The notes beneath the pieces are model-generated. The model worked only from the letters and a program-made list of their open reading frames with translations, did no database searches and was not told the DNA's origin. From positions 1 to 64,000 of the forward strand of contig JAFGDP010000066.1 in assembly GCA_016932075.1 (NCBI GenBank): a stretch of DNA of 64,000 nt, read 5' to 3'. Source of the stretch: Chitinispirillaceae bacterium. Lineage in GTDB: Bacteria > Fibrobacterota > Chitinivibrionia > Chitinivibrionales > Chitinispirillaceae. The position numbers and the translations under genes are program-made. Position 1 is the stretch's first letter. Each line of letters starts with the position of its first letter. Of this stretch, positions 8,026-17,236 are shown in pieces.

Positions 8026-9446
8026 CCCAGCACTCTCCCCACAATAACGCTGATCTCCTTGGGGTTCCCCTTGCCGCCCGTTGCCTTCATTGCCTGGCCC
8101 ACGAAAAATCCGGCGAGCTTTTTTTCCCCGGCACGGTAGCGGCCCGCCTCTTTTGGGTTGCACTCGATCACCTTCCTGACCGCAGCCTCCAAGGCAACGG
8201 TATCTGAGATCTGCGAAAGCTCTTTTTCGGCGATCACGTCTCCAGGCTCCCGGTCATTGTTTTGAACCGTCTCGAGCACCTTTTTTGCCGTCTGAGCGGA
8301 TATCGTTCCTTTTGCCACCGCATCAAGTATTGACGCCAGGCGCTTCGGTGTTATTCGAAGCGCCGCCGGCCCGACCTTGCGCTCATTGACAAGTCGCAAT
8401 ATCTCGCCGGTGACCCAGTTTGCCGCCCGCCGGGCATCAGCCCCGCACGCGACGGTCGCTTCGAAATAGTCGGCCACAGCCGCATCCGCGGTAATGACCT
8501 CGGCGCTCTCCGGCAAAAGGCCGATCGACTCCACAAAACGGCGCCGCCTAGCCGCCGGCAGTTCAGGAATGGCAGCCGCGATTTCGCGAATACGCTGCTC
8601 TTCAACAAGAAGCGGTACGAGATCGGGATCCGGAAAGTAGCGGTAATCGTGCGCGTCCTCCTTTGACCGCATGGGAATGGACTGATGCGAAGAGGCATCC
8701 CACAGATAGGTCTGCTGAACGATCTCGCCGCCGTTCAGCAGCACGTCGATCTGGCGGCGGGTTTCGTATTCCAGCGCCTTCTCGATGCCGCGGAAACTGT
8801 TCATGTTCTTTATTTCTACCTTGGTGCCGAATTGTTCCGTTCCCTTGGGTCTGACCGAGATGTTGGCGTCACACCGCAGGCTTCCCTCCTCCATGTTGCA
8901 GTCGCATACGCGAAGGTACTCGAGAATCTGCTTGAGGTCGGCAAGGTAGGCGTACGCCTCCGCCCCGCTGCGCAGATCAGGTTCGCTCACGATCTCAATG
9001 AGCGGCGTGCCGCAGCGGTTGACGTCAAAAAGCGATTCGACGTCCTGGTCATGCACCAGTTTTCCCGCATCTTCCTCGAGATGGATCCGGGTGATGCCGA
9101 TCATCTTCTCCATACCGTTCACGCTAATGGAAAGGGATCCGCCTGTACAGAGCGGCATGTCATACTGGGAAATCTGGTATCCTTTGGGGAGATCCGGATA
9201 AAAGTAGTTCTTGCGCGCAAAGATCGATTTTCGCGCAATGGCGCAGCCGACCGCAACGCCGGTGCGGACGGCCATGGCAATTGCCTCCCGGTTCAGTACC
9301 GGGAGCGCACCGGGCAGTCCCAGACATACCGGACATCCGTGGGTGTTCGGCGGATCGCCAAAGGGAGTGGTACAGCCGCAGAACAGTTTTGTTTTTGTCA
9401 GAAGCTGGGCATGTACTTCAAGCCCGATGACCGTTTCATATTCCAC
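8022..9446 (-). CDS. gatB: Aspartyl/glutamyl-tRNA(Asn/Gln) amidotransferase subunit B
   Basis: A 474-residue, full-length GatB. It begins EYETVIGLEVHAQLLTKTKL, the conserved family start, with zinc-site cysteines in FCGC and the HGCPVCLGLPG motif close behind. The C-terminal ~100 residues form the tail domain (AAVRKVIECNPKEAGRYRAG, with the end KGNPKEISVIVG). It activates misacylated Glu-tRNA(Gln) or Asp-tRNA(Asn) for amidation in the GatCAB complex; gatA and gatC are not in this window. It sits fourth in a minus-strand run after miaB, a LapA-like gene and a SPOR gene, 59 bases after the SPOR stop. Confidence 0.97.
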   Translation of the reverse strand: MEYETVIGLEVHAQLLTKTKLFCGCTTPFGDPPNTHGCPVCLGLPGALPVLNREAIAMAVRTGVAVGCAIARKSIFARKNYFYPDLPKGYQISQYDMPLCTGGSLSISVNGMEKMIGITRIHLEEDAGKLVHDQDVESLFDVNRCGTPLIEIVSEPDLRSGAEAYAYLADLKQILEYLRVCDCNMEEGSLRCDANISVRPKGTEQFGTKVEIKNMNSFRGIEKALEYETRRQIDVLLNGGEIVQQTYLWDASSHQSIPMRSKEDAHDYRYFPDPDLVPLLVEEQRIREIAAAIPELPAARRRRFVESIGLLPESAEVITADAAVADYFEATVACGADARRAANWVTGEILRLVNERKVGPAALRITPKRLASILDAVAKGTISAQTAKKVLETVQNNDREPGDVIAEKELSQISDTVALEAAVRKVIECNPKEAGRYRAGEKKLAGFFVGQAMKATGGKGNPKEISVIVGRVLG

Positions 9447-9505
9447 GATACGACGTCCCCTCCGGACACGGCCCTTTGCATACGCGCAGGCCCGGTACGG
9501 CCAGG

Positions 9506-10504
9506 TTAATTCTTTATGATAATCCGGTATTCATGCCCCCGGCGGCCGAGCCTTTCCCTGCCGAATGTTTCCGCCTCCTCGCGCGTGGAAAAGTCGCCGA
9601 CCCAAACACGATACAAGGTCCGGTTCGAAACCAGGGCGGCAACACAATCGACGTTTTTGTATTTTTTCGAGAGTTTTTTTGCGAGCGCACTCGCGCGTTC
9701 CTTTGATCCGAATGCGCCGACCTGGAGCGTAAATGTAGTGTCGTATTTTGAAGCGGCTTTTATTGTTTTATGCTGCTTCTTCCGCTGGGATTCAACATCT
9801 TTTTTCTGAAGCGTTTGTTCTCGCGCCATTTTAAACTGCTCCTTTTCAAGCATGGTCTTTGCATAGAGTGAGAGCAGACGCTCGTACACTGCGGCGGAAT
9901 CCGCAAGGCCGAGCCGTTTCGCGCACGCGAGCTTTCCGCAGAAGGCGGACACGGACCAGGAGTTTTTTGCTGAAAAGCTGCCGGTTTTTTGGTACAACGC
10001 CATTGCCTTTTCATAGTCGCCGCTCGTCTGGGCCAGGTCACCCAGGGCGAGGTAGGCCAGCCGGGAACCCTCTTCGTGACGTGCCTGGGCCACCTCGAGA
10101 AAATCCTTTTTCGCCTGTGCCGTATCTCCTCCTGCACGCGCGGCAAGGGCCCTGCAGTACTGATATCTGCTGTCGGAACGCGAAAACCGCATCGCCTTTT
10201 CATAATAGGCTTCGGCCGCATCATAGTCGCCCATGGCGAACGCCGCATCTCCCCTGAGACCGGCAGACAGCGCCCGGATCGAATCCGGAGCAGATTCGTC
10301 GTTTGTCAATTCCTCATATATGCCCAGGGCCGTGGAACAGGCGGATGCGGATGCGCTGGAGAGTCGCGTTTCAAATGAAGACGTGCTGGGTGCAGCCCGT
10401 AGATAACCACCCCCTGCCAAAATCCCGATCCCAACAAACACGGCGATTGCACAACGAACAGTCGGACCATACATGCTTGTTTTCGCTTCAACCTCGGTCT
10501 TCAT
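9506..10504 (-). CDS. SPOR-domain protein with TPR repeats
   Basis: A 332-residue protein. A single N-terminal transmembrane or signal segment (about 17-38) is followed by TPR-like helices (residues ~50-200: DYDAAEAYYEKAMRFS, DYEKAMALYQKTG), a charged linker, and a C-terminal SPOR domain (~258-332: FTLQVGAFGSKERASALAKK to YRVWVGDFSTREEAETFG). SPOR domains bind denuded septal peptidoglycan, so a cell-division or cell-wall role is likely. Its ATG overlaps the stop codon of the LapA-like gene (ATGA, 10501-10504). Confidence 0.8.
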   Translation of the reverse strand: MKTEVEAKTSMYGPTVRCAIAVFVGIGILAGGGYLRAAPSTSSFETRLSSASASACSTALGIYEELTNDESAPDSIRALSAGLRGDAAFAMGDYDAAEAYYEKAMRFSRSDSRYQYCRALAARAGGDTAQAKKDFLEVAQARHEEGSRLAYLALGDLAQTSGDYEKAMALYQKTGSFSAKNSWSVSAFCGKLACAKRLGLADSAAVYERLLSLYAKTMLEKEQFKMAREQTLQKKDVESQRKKQHKTIKAASKYDTTFTLQVGAFGSKERASALAKKLSKKYKNVDCVAALVSNRTLYRVWVGDFSTREEAETFGRERLGRRGHEYRIIIKN

Positions 10505-10893
10505 ACTGTCGTATTCGTTTCTTCCTTCTCCTCGGTGGATTCTTTCTGCTCGATATGTTGTGGCGGCAGCGCCGCTTGTGGTTCCTCCTGAGCGCTCTCA
10601 GGATGCTGCGTCTGCTCATCAAGCTGGTGCTCGAGCTCGCGGATCTTCCTGTTTTTAGCGAACAGTTCGGCCCTGGTCCGGATGAACGTATACAGCGCCT
10701 GCATCACCCCGAGCGCAAGCCCAAGGACAAAGGCGCCGATAACATAAGAATAGACCGGCATCTGCTGCGTTTTGTAGGTCAGAATCTGCGCGCCCACCAT
10801 CTGTTTGAATTCGGGTTGAATAAAGGTAAGCACCAGCACCAGCGCGATGAAAAGCGAAAAAATAAACAGCAGTATCCATGAAAAAAAACGCAT
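10501..10893 (-). CDS. LapA/DUF1049-like membrane protein
   Basis: A 130-residue protein with two transmembrane helices (about 4-24 and 47-68) and a cytoplasmic coiled-coil tail rich in Glu and Gln. This is the layout of LapA/DUF1049 proteins, which in Proteobacteria work in envelope and LPS homeostasis; assignment to that family is by architecture. The start at 10893 has AAAGGA eight bases upstream and overlaps the region of the miaB stop (10896), consistent with one transcript. Confidence 0.6.
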   Translation of the reverse strand: MRFFSWILLFIFSLFIALVLVLTFIQPEFKQMVGAQILTYKTQQMPVYSYVIGAFVLGLALGVMQALYTFIRTRAELFAKNRKIRELEHQLDEQTQHPESAQEEPQAALPPQHIEQKESTEEKEETNTTV

Positions 10894-10895
10894 AG

Positions 10896-12161
10896 CTATA
10901 TCCTTTCTGCAATGAGCGTCATGCCGCTTGAACGGGTGACGCGTACCTGTAAAATCGTTCCTGCCTTGACACCGGTGCAAGCAACGAGCACCCGCTTGCT
11001 GCCCCGGTCCTGTCCTTTAAGAAACGTTCCGTTTTTCGCTTTGGCCGGCCCATAGATCATCACCTCAAGCGAGTGTCCCACCATGCGTTCATAGTGCGCC
11101 TTGGTGATGTCTGTTTGTATGCGGATGAGCCGGTCAAGACGTTCCAGCTTTTCTTTGCGTGGAACGCCATCGGGAAGGCGCGCTGCTGCCGTGCCTTCGC
11201 GTTCGGAATAGGCGAACATGAACGCAGCGGTGAAGCGCACCTCACGCACAAGCTCGATCGTCCGCTCAAAATCCGCCTCGGCCTCCGAGGGAAACCCCAC
11301 AAGCAGGTCGGTCGTGATGTCGATGCCGGGAACCGCGCTCCGGGCCATGGCCACAAGCGACCGGTAGTGCGCGACGGAATAGTTCCGATTCATGAGTCTG
11401 AGAATGCGGTCCGAAGCGGACTGCACCGGAAGATGAAGGTGCCCGCACACCCGGGGCGTTTCTGCAATAGTACGGATAAGTTTATCAGTGCAGTCTTTGG
11501 GATGCGACGTGGTAAAACGGACACGCTGCAGCCCTTCGATTCCGGCGACCCGTTTCAGCAGATCGGCAAAGTCGGTCCCGTTATCGTTGTATGAATTGAC
11601 GTTTTGACCAAGAAGCGTCACCTCCCTGACCCCCGCAGCCATCCTCTTTTCAATTGCTGTAACAATCTCCCTCACAGGAACCGACCGTTCCGGACCGCGA
11701 ACAAAGGGCACAACGCAGTACGCACAGAAGTTGTTGCATCCACGAATGACCGGCACAAATTCGCTGACACTGGCGGCGAGATGCACCGCGTCGCCGTGTC
11801 CCGGGTCATCCAGGTGTGCCTGCACCACCGCTTCCGCATCCGCAAGTTGTTGTGCGCCAATGACAGCGTCAATACCATTGACCGTCCGGTAGAGTTTTTC
11901 CCCTAACCGCTCTGCCATGCAGCCAACGACCCAGAGCCTCGCGCCCTTCCGCCGTCTCTTAATGGCGGCAAATTCGGCGATGCGCGCTAGTGCACGGAGC
12001 TCCGCATGTTCACGCACGCTGCAGGTGTTCACGATGATAAGATCGGCGTCGCCGGGAGTAGTCACCGGCACATACCCGCGAAGGCAGAGCGCTCGCCGGA
12101 GCGTATCGGAATCCGACACGTTCATCTGGCAGCCGAAGGTTCTGAAATACACTGACGGCAT
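10896..12161 (-). CDS. miaB: tRNA-2-methylthio-N6-dimethylallyladenosine synthase (MiaB)
   Basis: A 421-residue radical-SAM methylthiotransferase. The N-terminal UPF0004 domain starts YFRTFGCQMNVSDS with further cysteines in VNTCSVREHAE and VVGCMAERLG (first FeS cluster). The radical-SAM motif is NNFCAYCVVPFVRGPERS. The TRAM domain is at ~360-421. The Q-M-N after the first Cys and the VRGPERS signature favour MiaB over MtaB or RimO. It modifies A37 of tRNAs reading UNN codons. First gene of the run miaB - LapA-like - SPOR - gatB - 7621. Confidence 0.93.
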   Translation of the reverse strand: MPSVYFRTFGCQMNVSDSDTLRRALCLRGYVPVTTPGDADLIIVNTCSVREHAELRALARIAEFAAIKRRRKGARLWVVGCMAERLGEKLYRTVNGIDAVIGAQQLADAEAVVQAHLDDPGHGDAVHLAASVSEFVPVIRGCNNFCAYCVVPFVRGPERSVPVREIVTAIEKRMAAGVREVTLLGQNVNSYNDNGTDFADLLKRVAGIEGLQRVRFTTSHPKDCTDKLIRTIAETPRVCGHLHLPVQSASDRILRLMNRNYSVAHYRSLVAMARSAVPGIDITTDLLVGFPSEAEADFERTIELVREVRFTAAFMFAYSEREGTAAARLPDGVPRKEKLERLDRLIRIQTDITKAHYERMVGHSLEVMIYGPAKAKNGTFLKGQDRGSKRVLVACTGVKAGTILQVRVTRSSGMTLIAERI

Positions 12162-12230
12162 TGCGGAAAAATACGTTATCGGGGCATGGTCCGGGGGAGG
12201 CAGCCTTTCCGTACGGCTTCCTGCGGTTCG

Positions 12231-13106
12231 TCAAGGTGAGGCCTGGGGCGATTGAATCTCTTGGTGCGGCACTTTGCCAAACTCCTCGAAATAAGCGCAG
12301 TCAAGGCATGATTCATTGACAAATTGAAAGGCGACGCCCTCGACAAGGCCTTCAATAATCCAGCATGCCTGTGCGATGGGATTCTTCCTGTGGAAGCACT
12401 CGTTGCAGTTCGTGGCATTTCGGGGATTGTGGTTCTGCCAATACTCCCAGCAGCGGACAAACCGTTTCGGCACAGGCTTGGGTGTCGCCGCAACGGCCGA
12501 GATACGGGCTTCCTCGGCAGCCTTCCGGGCTGTTGCCGCCTTTGCCTGCTCCTCCTCGTGCATTCTCCGTGCGGCGGCATTGAACAGCTCACGTGCCGAC
12601 TCGTGTTCCGGCGCAAGATGGAGTATCCGGCTGAGTTTGCTCGAATGGAGGATATAATGCAGATGGTCGCGGCCGCCGACAACAACCAGCATGCCCTCCG
12701 CGGCCCTGGCCTCGTTGTGCATCCGAACCAGCATGCTGAGGCCGCAGGAATAGATATTGCTTACATTGGTGACGTCAAAAACGACGTGGTGTTTTTTGTG
12801 TTTTTTCAGCGCTTCCCATACCTGCGTGAGTGCCGAGGTTTTTTCATGGTTTATGGTTCCGGAGCAAGCGATATGGGCAATATCAGCGTCATGCCGGGTA
12901 CTGATGCCGCTCTCACGATTGAGTGCAAGATAATATCTGCATTTCCTGCATTTTTTTGTCTGGTCCAGGTGCTCCTCATGATAGGTTCCTTTTATGACCC
13001 AGCACTTGAGATCCTCCATATCATCAGGATGCGCTTTGAAATTGTTCCATACATAGCACGCCTCCCGAACCTTTTCGTCGCACCTGATTATTTCATAGCA
13101 TTTCAC
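12231..13106 (-). CDS. STAS-domain protein flanked by two Cys-Trp (two-CW) modules
   Basis: A 291-residue cytoplasmic protein. The N-terminal ~65 residues carry Cys at 3, 9, 17, 35, 53 and 56 with the KCWVIKG and CRKCRYY patterns of a two-CW metal-binding module. Residues ~72-165 are a STAS domain (IACSGTINHEKTSAL ... VFDVTNVSNIYSCGLSML); the serine of YSCG is where anti-sigma antagonists are phosphorylated. A charged Ala/Glu helix (~165-200) leads to a second module (RCWEYWQNHNPRNATNCNEC ... ESCLDCAYFEEFG). Such proteins probably sense ligand or metal and take part in partner-switching, but the partner is not visible here. Divergent from dprA. Confidence 0.75.
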   Translation of the reverse strand: MKCYEIIRCDEKVREACYVWNNFKAHPDDMEDLKCWVIKGTYHEEHLDQTKKCRKCRYYLALNRESGISTRHDADIAHIACSGTINHEKTSALTQVWEALKKHKKHHVVFDVTNVSNIYSCGLSMLVRMHNEARAAEGMLVVVGGRDHLHYILHSSKLSRILHLAPEHESARELFNAAARRMHEEEQAKAATARKAAEEARISAVAATPKPVPKRFVRCWEYWQNHNPRNATNCNECFHRKNPIAQACWIIEGLVEGVAFQFVNESCLDCAYFEEFGKVPHQEIQSPQASP

Positions 13107-13280
13107 GAGTACGGTCCTTTCAATAGATGGTGCATTCCCGCAAACGGCCTGCGATCGGCGGGGTTCTTGCGGCTTCCTGCCCGGTCGATCCTGAGCACCA
13201 TAAAGAACTATATCACTCCTTCATGCGATATGCAACCGGAGAGCCCTTCGGCTGTACCGGAGGATTTGACGAGGACCGTC

Positions 13281-14453
13281 ATGAAGTATTTTATCGGTGA
13301 TCCGGTTGTTCACTTTCCCAGCAAAGAACCATGTATGTCTCTTGTCGAATGGATTGCGCTCAATACGATCAACGGGCTGGGACCGGTGCGCATCAACCGC
13401 CTTCTCGACCATTATATTTCTCCAGAAGAGGTGTTCAAGCGCCCCTTGAGCGAACTGCTGAATAGCGGTCTTGTTCCGGATTCGTGTTGCGAGTCGTTTT
13501 CAGGGAAGGCTGTTTTCGCCGCGGCAGAGCAGCAACTCGATAGTGCTGTCAGAGCGGGCATCACTATCCTTACCCTGGCTGACAAGCGTTATCCGCCCTA
13601 CCTTTCTGAAATTTTTGCCCCGCCTCCGGTTCTCTATATCAAAGGCGACTGCTCGGTGTTTTCTCTCCACGCCATGGCCGTTGTCGGAACCCGCGCACCC
13701 TCGGTGTATGGCAGGAAGGTTACTGCCGCAATCACCAGGGAGCTTGTGGGGAGCGGGCTCGCAATTGTCAGCGGTATGGCGTACGGTGTTGATACGGTTG
13801 CACACCAGACCTGCGTTGATGCAAACGGACGTACCATCGGCGTACTGGGGTGCGGTATTGACCACGAATACGCCTCGCGGAACCCCTCCTTGTGCGAGCG
13901 GATTGTTGCGAGCGGCGCCATTGTCTCCGAATTCCCTTTGGGGACCCCTCCGGCGCCGTTCAACTTTCCCAGGAGAAACCGAATCATCAGCGGCCTTGCC
14001 GCCGGAACACTCGTTACCGAGGGTAGCGAAAAAAGCGGCGCACTGATTACTGCCCATTACGCGTTGCAGCAGGGACGGGATGTGTTTGCGGTTCCCGGTC
14101 CGGTTACCTCGGGCCTGAGCATGGGTCCCTTCTGCCTGATCCGTGACGGCGCTATTCCGGCGCGAAACGGCAGCGAAATCGCTTGTGCGCTTTCGTTTAT
14201 CGAGCATCCGCAGTGCAGGACGGAGAGCATACCCGTGCCCCTGAGCGCGCCGGTCAATCTGCTCTCCGGTGCCGAGCGGCAGCTGTTCGAGACGCTTTCA
14301 AATGCTCCCATGCGAATAGACGAACTGGCTTCGGCCCTGGGCCAGCCCATTCCACAGTTGTTCGCTACGCTCCTGAATCTCGAGCTCAAGGGGTGTGCCC
14401 GCCAGGTCAGCGGGCAGCAGTACGTGCGTTCCGATCTCTTGACCGGAGCATGA
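13281..14453 (+). CDS. dprA: DNA processing protein DprA
   Basis: A 390-residue protein that loads RecA onto incoming single-stranded DNA during transformation. The N-terminal helical region (SLVEWIALNTINGLGPVR) is followed by the Rossmann-like core (~110-325) with AVVGTRAPSVYGRKV, SGMAYGVDTVAHQ and FPRRNRIISGLA, and then a C-terminal winged-helix domain (LSNAPMRIDELASALGQPI). The frame is open far upstream, but only this part is DprA-like. ATG 13281 has GAGG at a suitable distance; ATG 13335 is an alternative. It starts the group dprA-ftsB-DUF502-recO, all with short gaps. Confidence 0.92.
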   Translation: MKYFIGDPVVHFPSKEPCMSLVEWIALNTINGLGPVRINRLLDHYISPEEVFKRPLSELLNSGLVPDSCCESFSGKAVFAAAEQQLDSAVRAGITILTLADKRYPPYLSEIFAPPPVLYIKGDCSVFSLHAMAVVGTRAPSVYGRKVTAAITRELVGSGLAIVSGMAYGVDTVAHQTCVDANGRTIGVLGCGIDHEYASRNPSLCERIVASGAIVSEFPLGTPPAPFNFPRRNRIISGLAAGTLVTEGSEKSGALITAHYALQQGRDVFAVPGPVTSGLSMGPFCLIRDGAIPARNGSEIACALSFIEHPQCRTESIPVPLSAPVNLLSGAERQLFETLSNAPMRIDELASALGQPIPQLFATLLNLELKGCARQVSGQQYVRSDLLTGA

Positions 14454-14465
14454 AAAAGGACTATC

Positions 14466-14747
14466 ATGAAAAAAAAGAAAATGATATTCTGGATCGCCCT
14501 GTTCGCCCTCTCTGTTTGCGCAGGGTTTTTCCTGTTCGGCAGGCAGGGTATCTATTATCCCTATGTCGAGTTGCGCCGTAAGAACGAGGAGATCCGGGAA
14601 GGATACCGCGTCATTGATTCGCTGCAGAGAGAGATCAGGCGTTTGACCGGCGACACGGCCTATATTGAGCGAATCGCGCGCGAAAAATTCGGCATGGCGC
14701 GGCCGGACGAAAAAATCTTTAAATTCATTGAGAAAGGAAGACCGTAA
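14466..14747 (+). CDS. FtsB/DivIC-type septum formation initiator
   Basis: A 93-residue protein with one N-terminal transmembrane helix (about 6-24), a coiled coil (~35-62, LRRKNEEIREGYRVIDSLQR) and a short C-terminal motif (YIERIAREKFGMARPDE) typical of FtsB/DivIC. It is expected in the FtsQLB divisome complex at mid-cell. It sits 12 bases after dprA and its stop overlaps the next ATG by one base (TAATG). Confidence 0.85.
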   Translation: MKKKKMIFWIALFALSVCAGFFLFGRQGIYYPYVELRRKNEEIREGYRVIDSLQREIRRLTGDTAYIERIAREKFGMARPDEKIFKFIEKGRP

Positions 14748-15460
14748 TGGCAAACTGGTTATTCAAGCGGTTCTTTAAACAGGTACGCAACAATATCCTC
14801 ACCGGCATCTTTCTCATCATTCCGGTCATCGGTTCGGTCTGGATCCTCACCAAGCTCTTCATATGGGCCGACTCTGCCCTGCCCGCCATATTCGGCCAGG
14901 AATGGTTCGTCGGCATGGGGCTTCTGGTCACCCTTATTCTCGCCTATATCATGGGGCTGGCCACGAAAAACTGGCTGGGTCGCAAGGTGATTGCGACCGG
15001 CAATTACGTGATTGTCAGCATCCCCATACTCAATAAAATCTACCTGCTTCTCAAGCAGATTATTGAAACCGCGACCACGGACCGGAACAAGCTTTTTGAA
15101 AAGGCGGTACTCGTCGAATATCCAAAAAGCGGCAGCTATTGCATCGGATTCGTTACCTCGGAAAACAACGAAGTGTTTTCCGCAAAAACGGCGAAACACC
15201 TTTCTGCGGTGTTTGTACCCACCACCCCGAACCCGACATCGGGATTCCTTCTGTATGTCGCACAGGAGGACATCATTCCGCTTGATATTCCGGTCGAGGT
15301 GGCGATTAAAATAATCGTCTCCGTGGGTCTTTTAAATACGGAACGGCAGGCGGAAGTCAATGCTTTGCCGAAATCGCTAAAGCACTGGAACTGGATGGAT
15401 ATCTTTAAAAAGAAGAAACGGCACGGTGTTAGAAACGCTCACCACGATCTGCGGGATTAA
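14747..15460 (+). CDS. DUF502 family inner-membrane protein
   Basis: A 237-residue protein with two transmembrane helices (about 18-40 and 58-77) separated by a short periplasmic loop (FGQEWFVGMGLL). The segment VIVSIPILNKIYLLLKQI and the following VLVEYPKSGSYCIGFVTSE are typical of DUF502. Family members are widespread, with no firmly established biochemical role. It overlaps the ftsB stop by one base and is followed by recO after 20 bases. Confidence 0.85.
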   Translation: MANWLFKRFFKQVRNNILTGIFLIIPVIGSVWILTKLFIWADSALPAIFGQEWFVGMGLLVTLILAYIMGLATKNWLGRKVIATGNYVIVSIPILNKIYLLLKQIIETATTDRNKLFEKAVLVEYPKSGSYCIGFVTSENNEVFSAKTAKHLSAVFVPTTPNPTSGFLLYVAQEDIIPLDIPVEVAIKIIVSVGLLNTERQAEVNALPKSLKHWNWMDIFKKKKRHGVRNAHHDLRD

Positions 15461-15480
15461 TCAGACGAGGGCATTGGCCG

Positions 15481-16251
15481 ATGACGATCGACCGGTGTGA
15501 GTGCATTGTCCTCTCGACCATGCCGTACCGCGAATCAAGTATCATCGCCACGCTTCTTTCGCGGTCCCACGGCCGGATCAGCGGTATTGCCAAGGGCGTC
15601 CGCCGCCCCCGGGGGGGGCTCGCCCTTGAACGAGGCCAGATGGTGGATCTTGTCCTGTACCTTCGACCGCACCGGGAACTCCAGACACTCTCGCAGATTT
15701 CGGTCAGTCATTGTTACAGCGGTATTCGCTCCGACCTCGGAAAACTTGCGATACGCGATATCGCGCTCGAGTTCATTATTAAAACACTCACCGCGAGCGA
15801 ATGCAATCCGAATCATTACGACCGTACCGTCCGGTTGTTGCAGTGCCTGGAAGACGCGCCTTGCCGGCCGTTTCCTCTCCCTTTGCTGTGGCACTTTCTC
15901 CTTGACTGGTCGGCCCTGCTGGGATTCCGCCTGAATCTCGGCGAATGCAGGCGCTGTAAAAGCGCCCGGATCATTAATGAAGGGGGGGTTGTTTCCCAGG
16001 AACAGGACGGGCTTATCTGCACTGCGTGTGATGCCCGCGGCTGTCAGGCTCCTCACTACCTCTCATCACAAATCATCTGCCTGGCATCCGGCAGAAACCG
16101 TTCACATCCTGTGGCGGACAAGACCGGTTGTTTGACAAGCGATGAACTCCTGCGGATCACGCATGTTCTTTCCGCGTATATCCGATACCACAGTGACATC
16201 AGGAGCGAAATGAAATCGATCGCGTTTCTGGAAAGCATCCTCGCCACGTAG
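15481..16251 (+). CDS. recO: DNA repair protein RecO
   Basis: A 256-residue protein. The N-terminal OB fold (CIVLSTMPYRESSIIATLLSR, then GRISGIAKGVRRPRG) is followed by a helical part with a zinc site, CRRC (at ~153-156) and CTAC (at ~179-182). It promotes RecA loading and strand annealing in the RecFOR pathway, so it shares a functional theme with dprA three genes upstream. It ends convergently with the EIIA/CBS gene, with no clear terminator in the 52-base gap. Confidence 0.92.
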   Translation: MTIDRCECIVLSTMPYRESSIIATLLSRSHGRISGIAKGVRRPRGGLALERGQMVDLVLYLRPHRELQTLSQISVSHCYSGIRSDLGKLAIRDIALEFIIKTLTASECNPNHYDRTVRLLQCLEDAPCRPFPLPLLWHFLLDWSALLGFRLNLGECRRCKSARIINEGGVVSQEQDGLICTACDARGCQAPHYLSSQIICLASGRNRSHPVADKTGCLTSDELLRITHVLSAYIRYHSDIRSEMKSIAFLESILAT

Positions 16252-16303
16252 GGCTTTCTCCTCAGTTGCGGTTCTCCACACCAGCAGAACACGCAAGTAC
16301 CCG

Positions 16304-17236
16304 TTACACCTTGATCATACGATGCACCAGGTCGCTGGAATCAATGATGCCCAGAACTTTTTTTTGTGCGTCAACCACCACCACGAACCGATGCCGCTGC
16401 CGTGCCATGTGGTTGACGATATCGAGGTACCTGGCATGTTCATCTATCGTGTGGCCCTCGCCGCTTTTCATGACCAGCCTGACCGTGGTGGCGCTCTCTT
16501 TTTCCCACTGACGTTTTACCGGTTCAAGCAGCCGGTCCCGAGCCGAACCCATATCATAGAGGAGCCAGAGGCTTTCCGGATCGACCATTCGCTGAGGAAA
16601 CGTTGCCGTAAACAGATCGGCAAGGTCCACAATCCCCTCAAGCACCCCGTCGTTATTCACGACCGGAAGCACGGTAAGACCGTTGCTCTCCATGCGGCGT
16701 ACCGCCTGGAGTACCGATTCCGACGTTTTAACCACAGCTTCACAGCTGATCAATTCGCGCGCCGTGAGGACATCATCGACCTCAACGGATTTCTGATCAA
16801 TGGAGCGGATCAGATCGTTCGCGCTCTTTGCATTGTCAAGAAGGTGGGTATGATTAACCACAAGGGTGGCGATGGACTTGAGTACCTTGAGGTAATTCTG
16901 CGCCTCGTGCGCGGAGGTGACGACGGCAAAAATATAGCGTATTACCCGCCTCCGGTTATCCACAACAAGCGTCATTTCCCTCTCCAGACGGATAAACGCA
17001 GCGACAATTACATGGACGGAATCGACATACCCGTGCGGCAAGAGAAGGCGGTGTCCGATATACGACGACCCCTGGTTCTCCCTTCGCAGTATCGCGTCGC
17101 GCAGGGAGGCGGTGTCGGTATGGACAAACGGCGCCATTTTTTCAACTATGAAATTAATGATATCACCAAAACTGTCGAACCGCTGGTCGAGAAATATAAG
17201 CCTTTTGTCAAGAACGCTGCTCAGTTTCATGGTCAT
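16304..17236 (-). CDS. EIIA(Fru)-like domain fused to a CBS pair
   Basis: A 310-residue protein. Residues ~1-150 resemble a PTS EIIA type-2 (fructose/nitrogen) domain, with the candidate phospho-acceptor His at 68 in LLLPHGYVDS. Residues ~160-310 hold two CBS motifs (LTARELISCEAVVKTSESVLQ... and VRLVMKSGEGHTIDEH...FVVVVDAQKKVLGIIDSSDL). CBS pairs usually bind adenine nucleotides, so this looks like a regulatory sensor. No other PTS component is visible in the window. Its ATG overlaps the stop of the upstream lipoprotein gene (ATGA). Confidence 0.75.
   Translation of the reverse strand: MTMKLSSVLDKRLIFLDQRFDSFGDIINFIVEKMAPFVHTDTASLRDAILRRENQGSSYIGHRLLLPHGYVDSVHVIVAAFIRLEREMTLVVDNRRRVIRYIFAVVTSAHEAQNYLKVLKSIATLVVNHTHLLDNAKSANDLIRSIDQKSVEVDDVLTARELISCEAVVKTSESVLQAVRRMESNGLTVLPVVNNDGVLEGIVDLADLFTATFPQRMVDPESLWLLYDMGSARDRLLEPVKRQWEKESATTVRLVMKSGEGHTIDEHARYLDIVNHMARQRHRFVVVVDAQKKVLGIIDSSDLVHRMIKV

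Noticed and set aside
12324..13280. N-terminal extension of dprA (709-residue frame)
   Set aside because: It is the antisense of the STAS gene; DprA similarity starts only near 13335.
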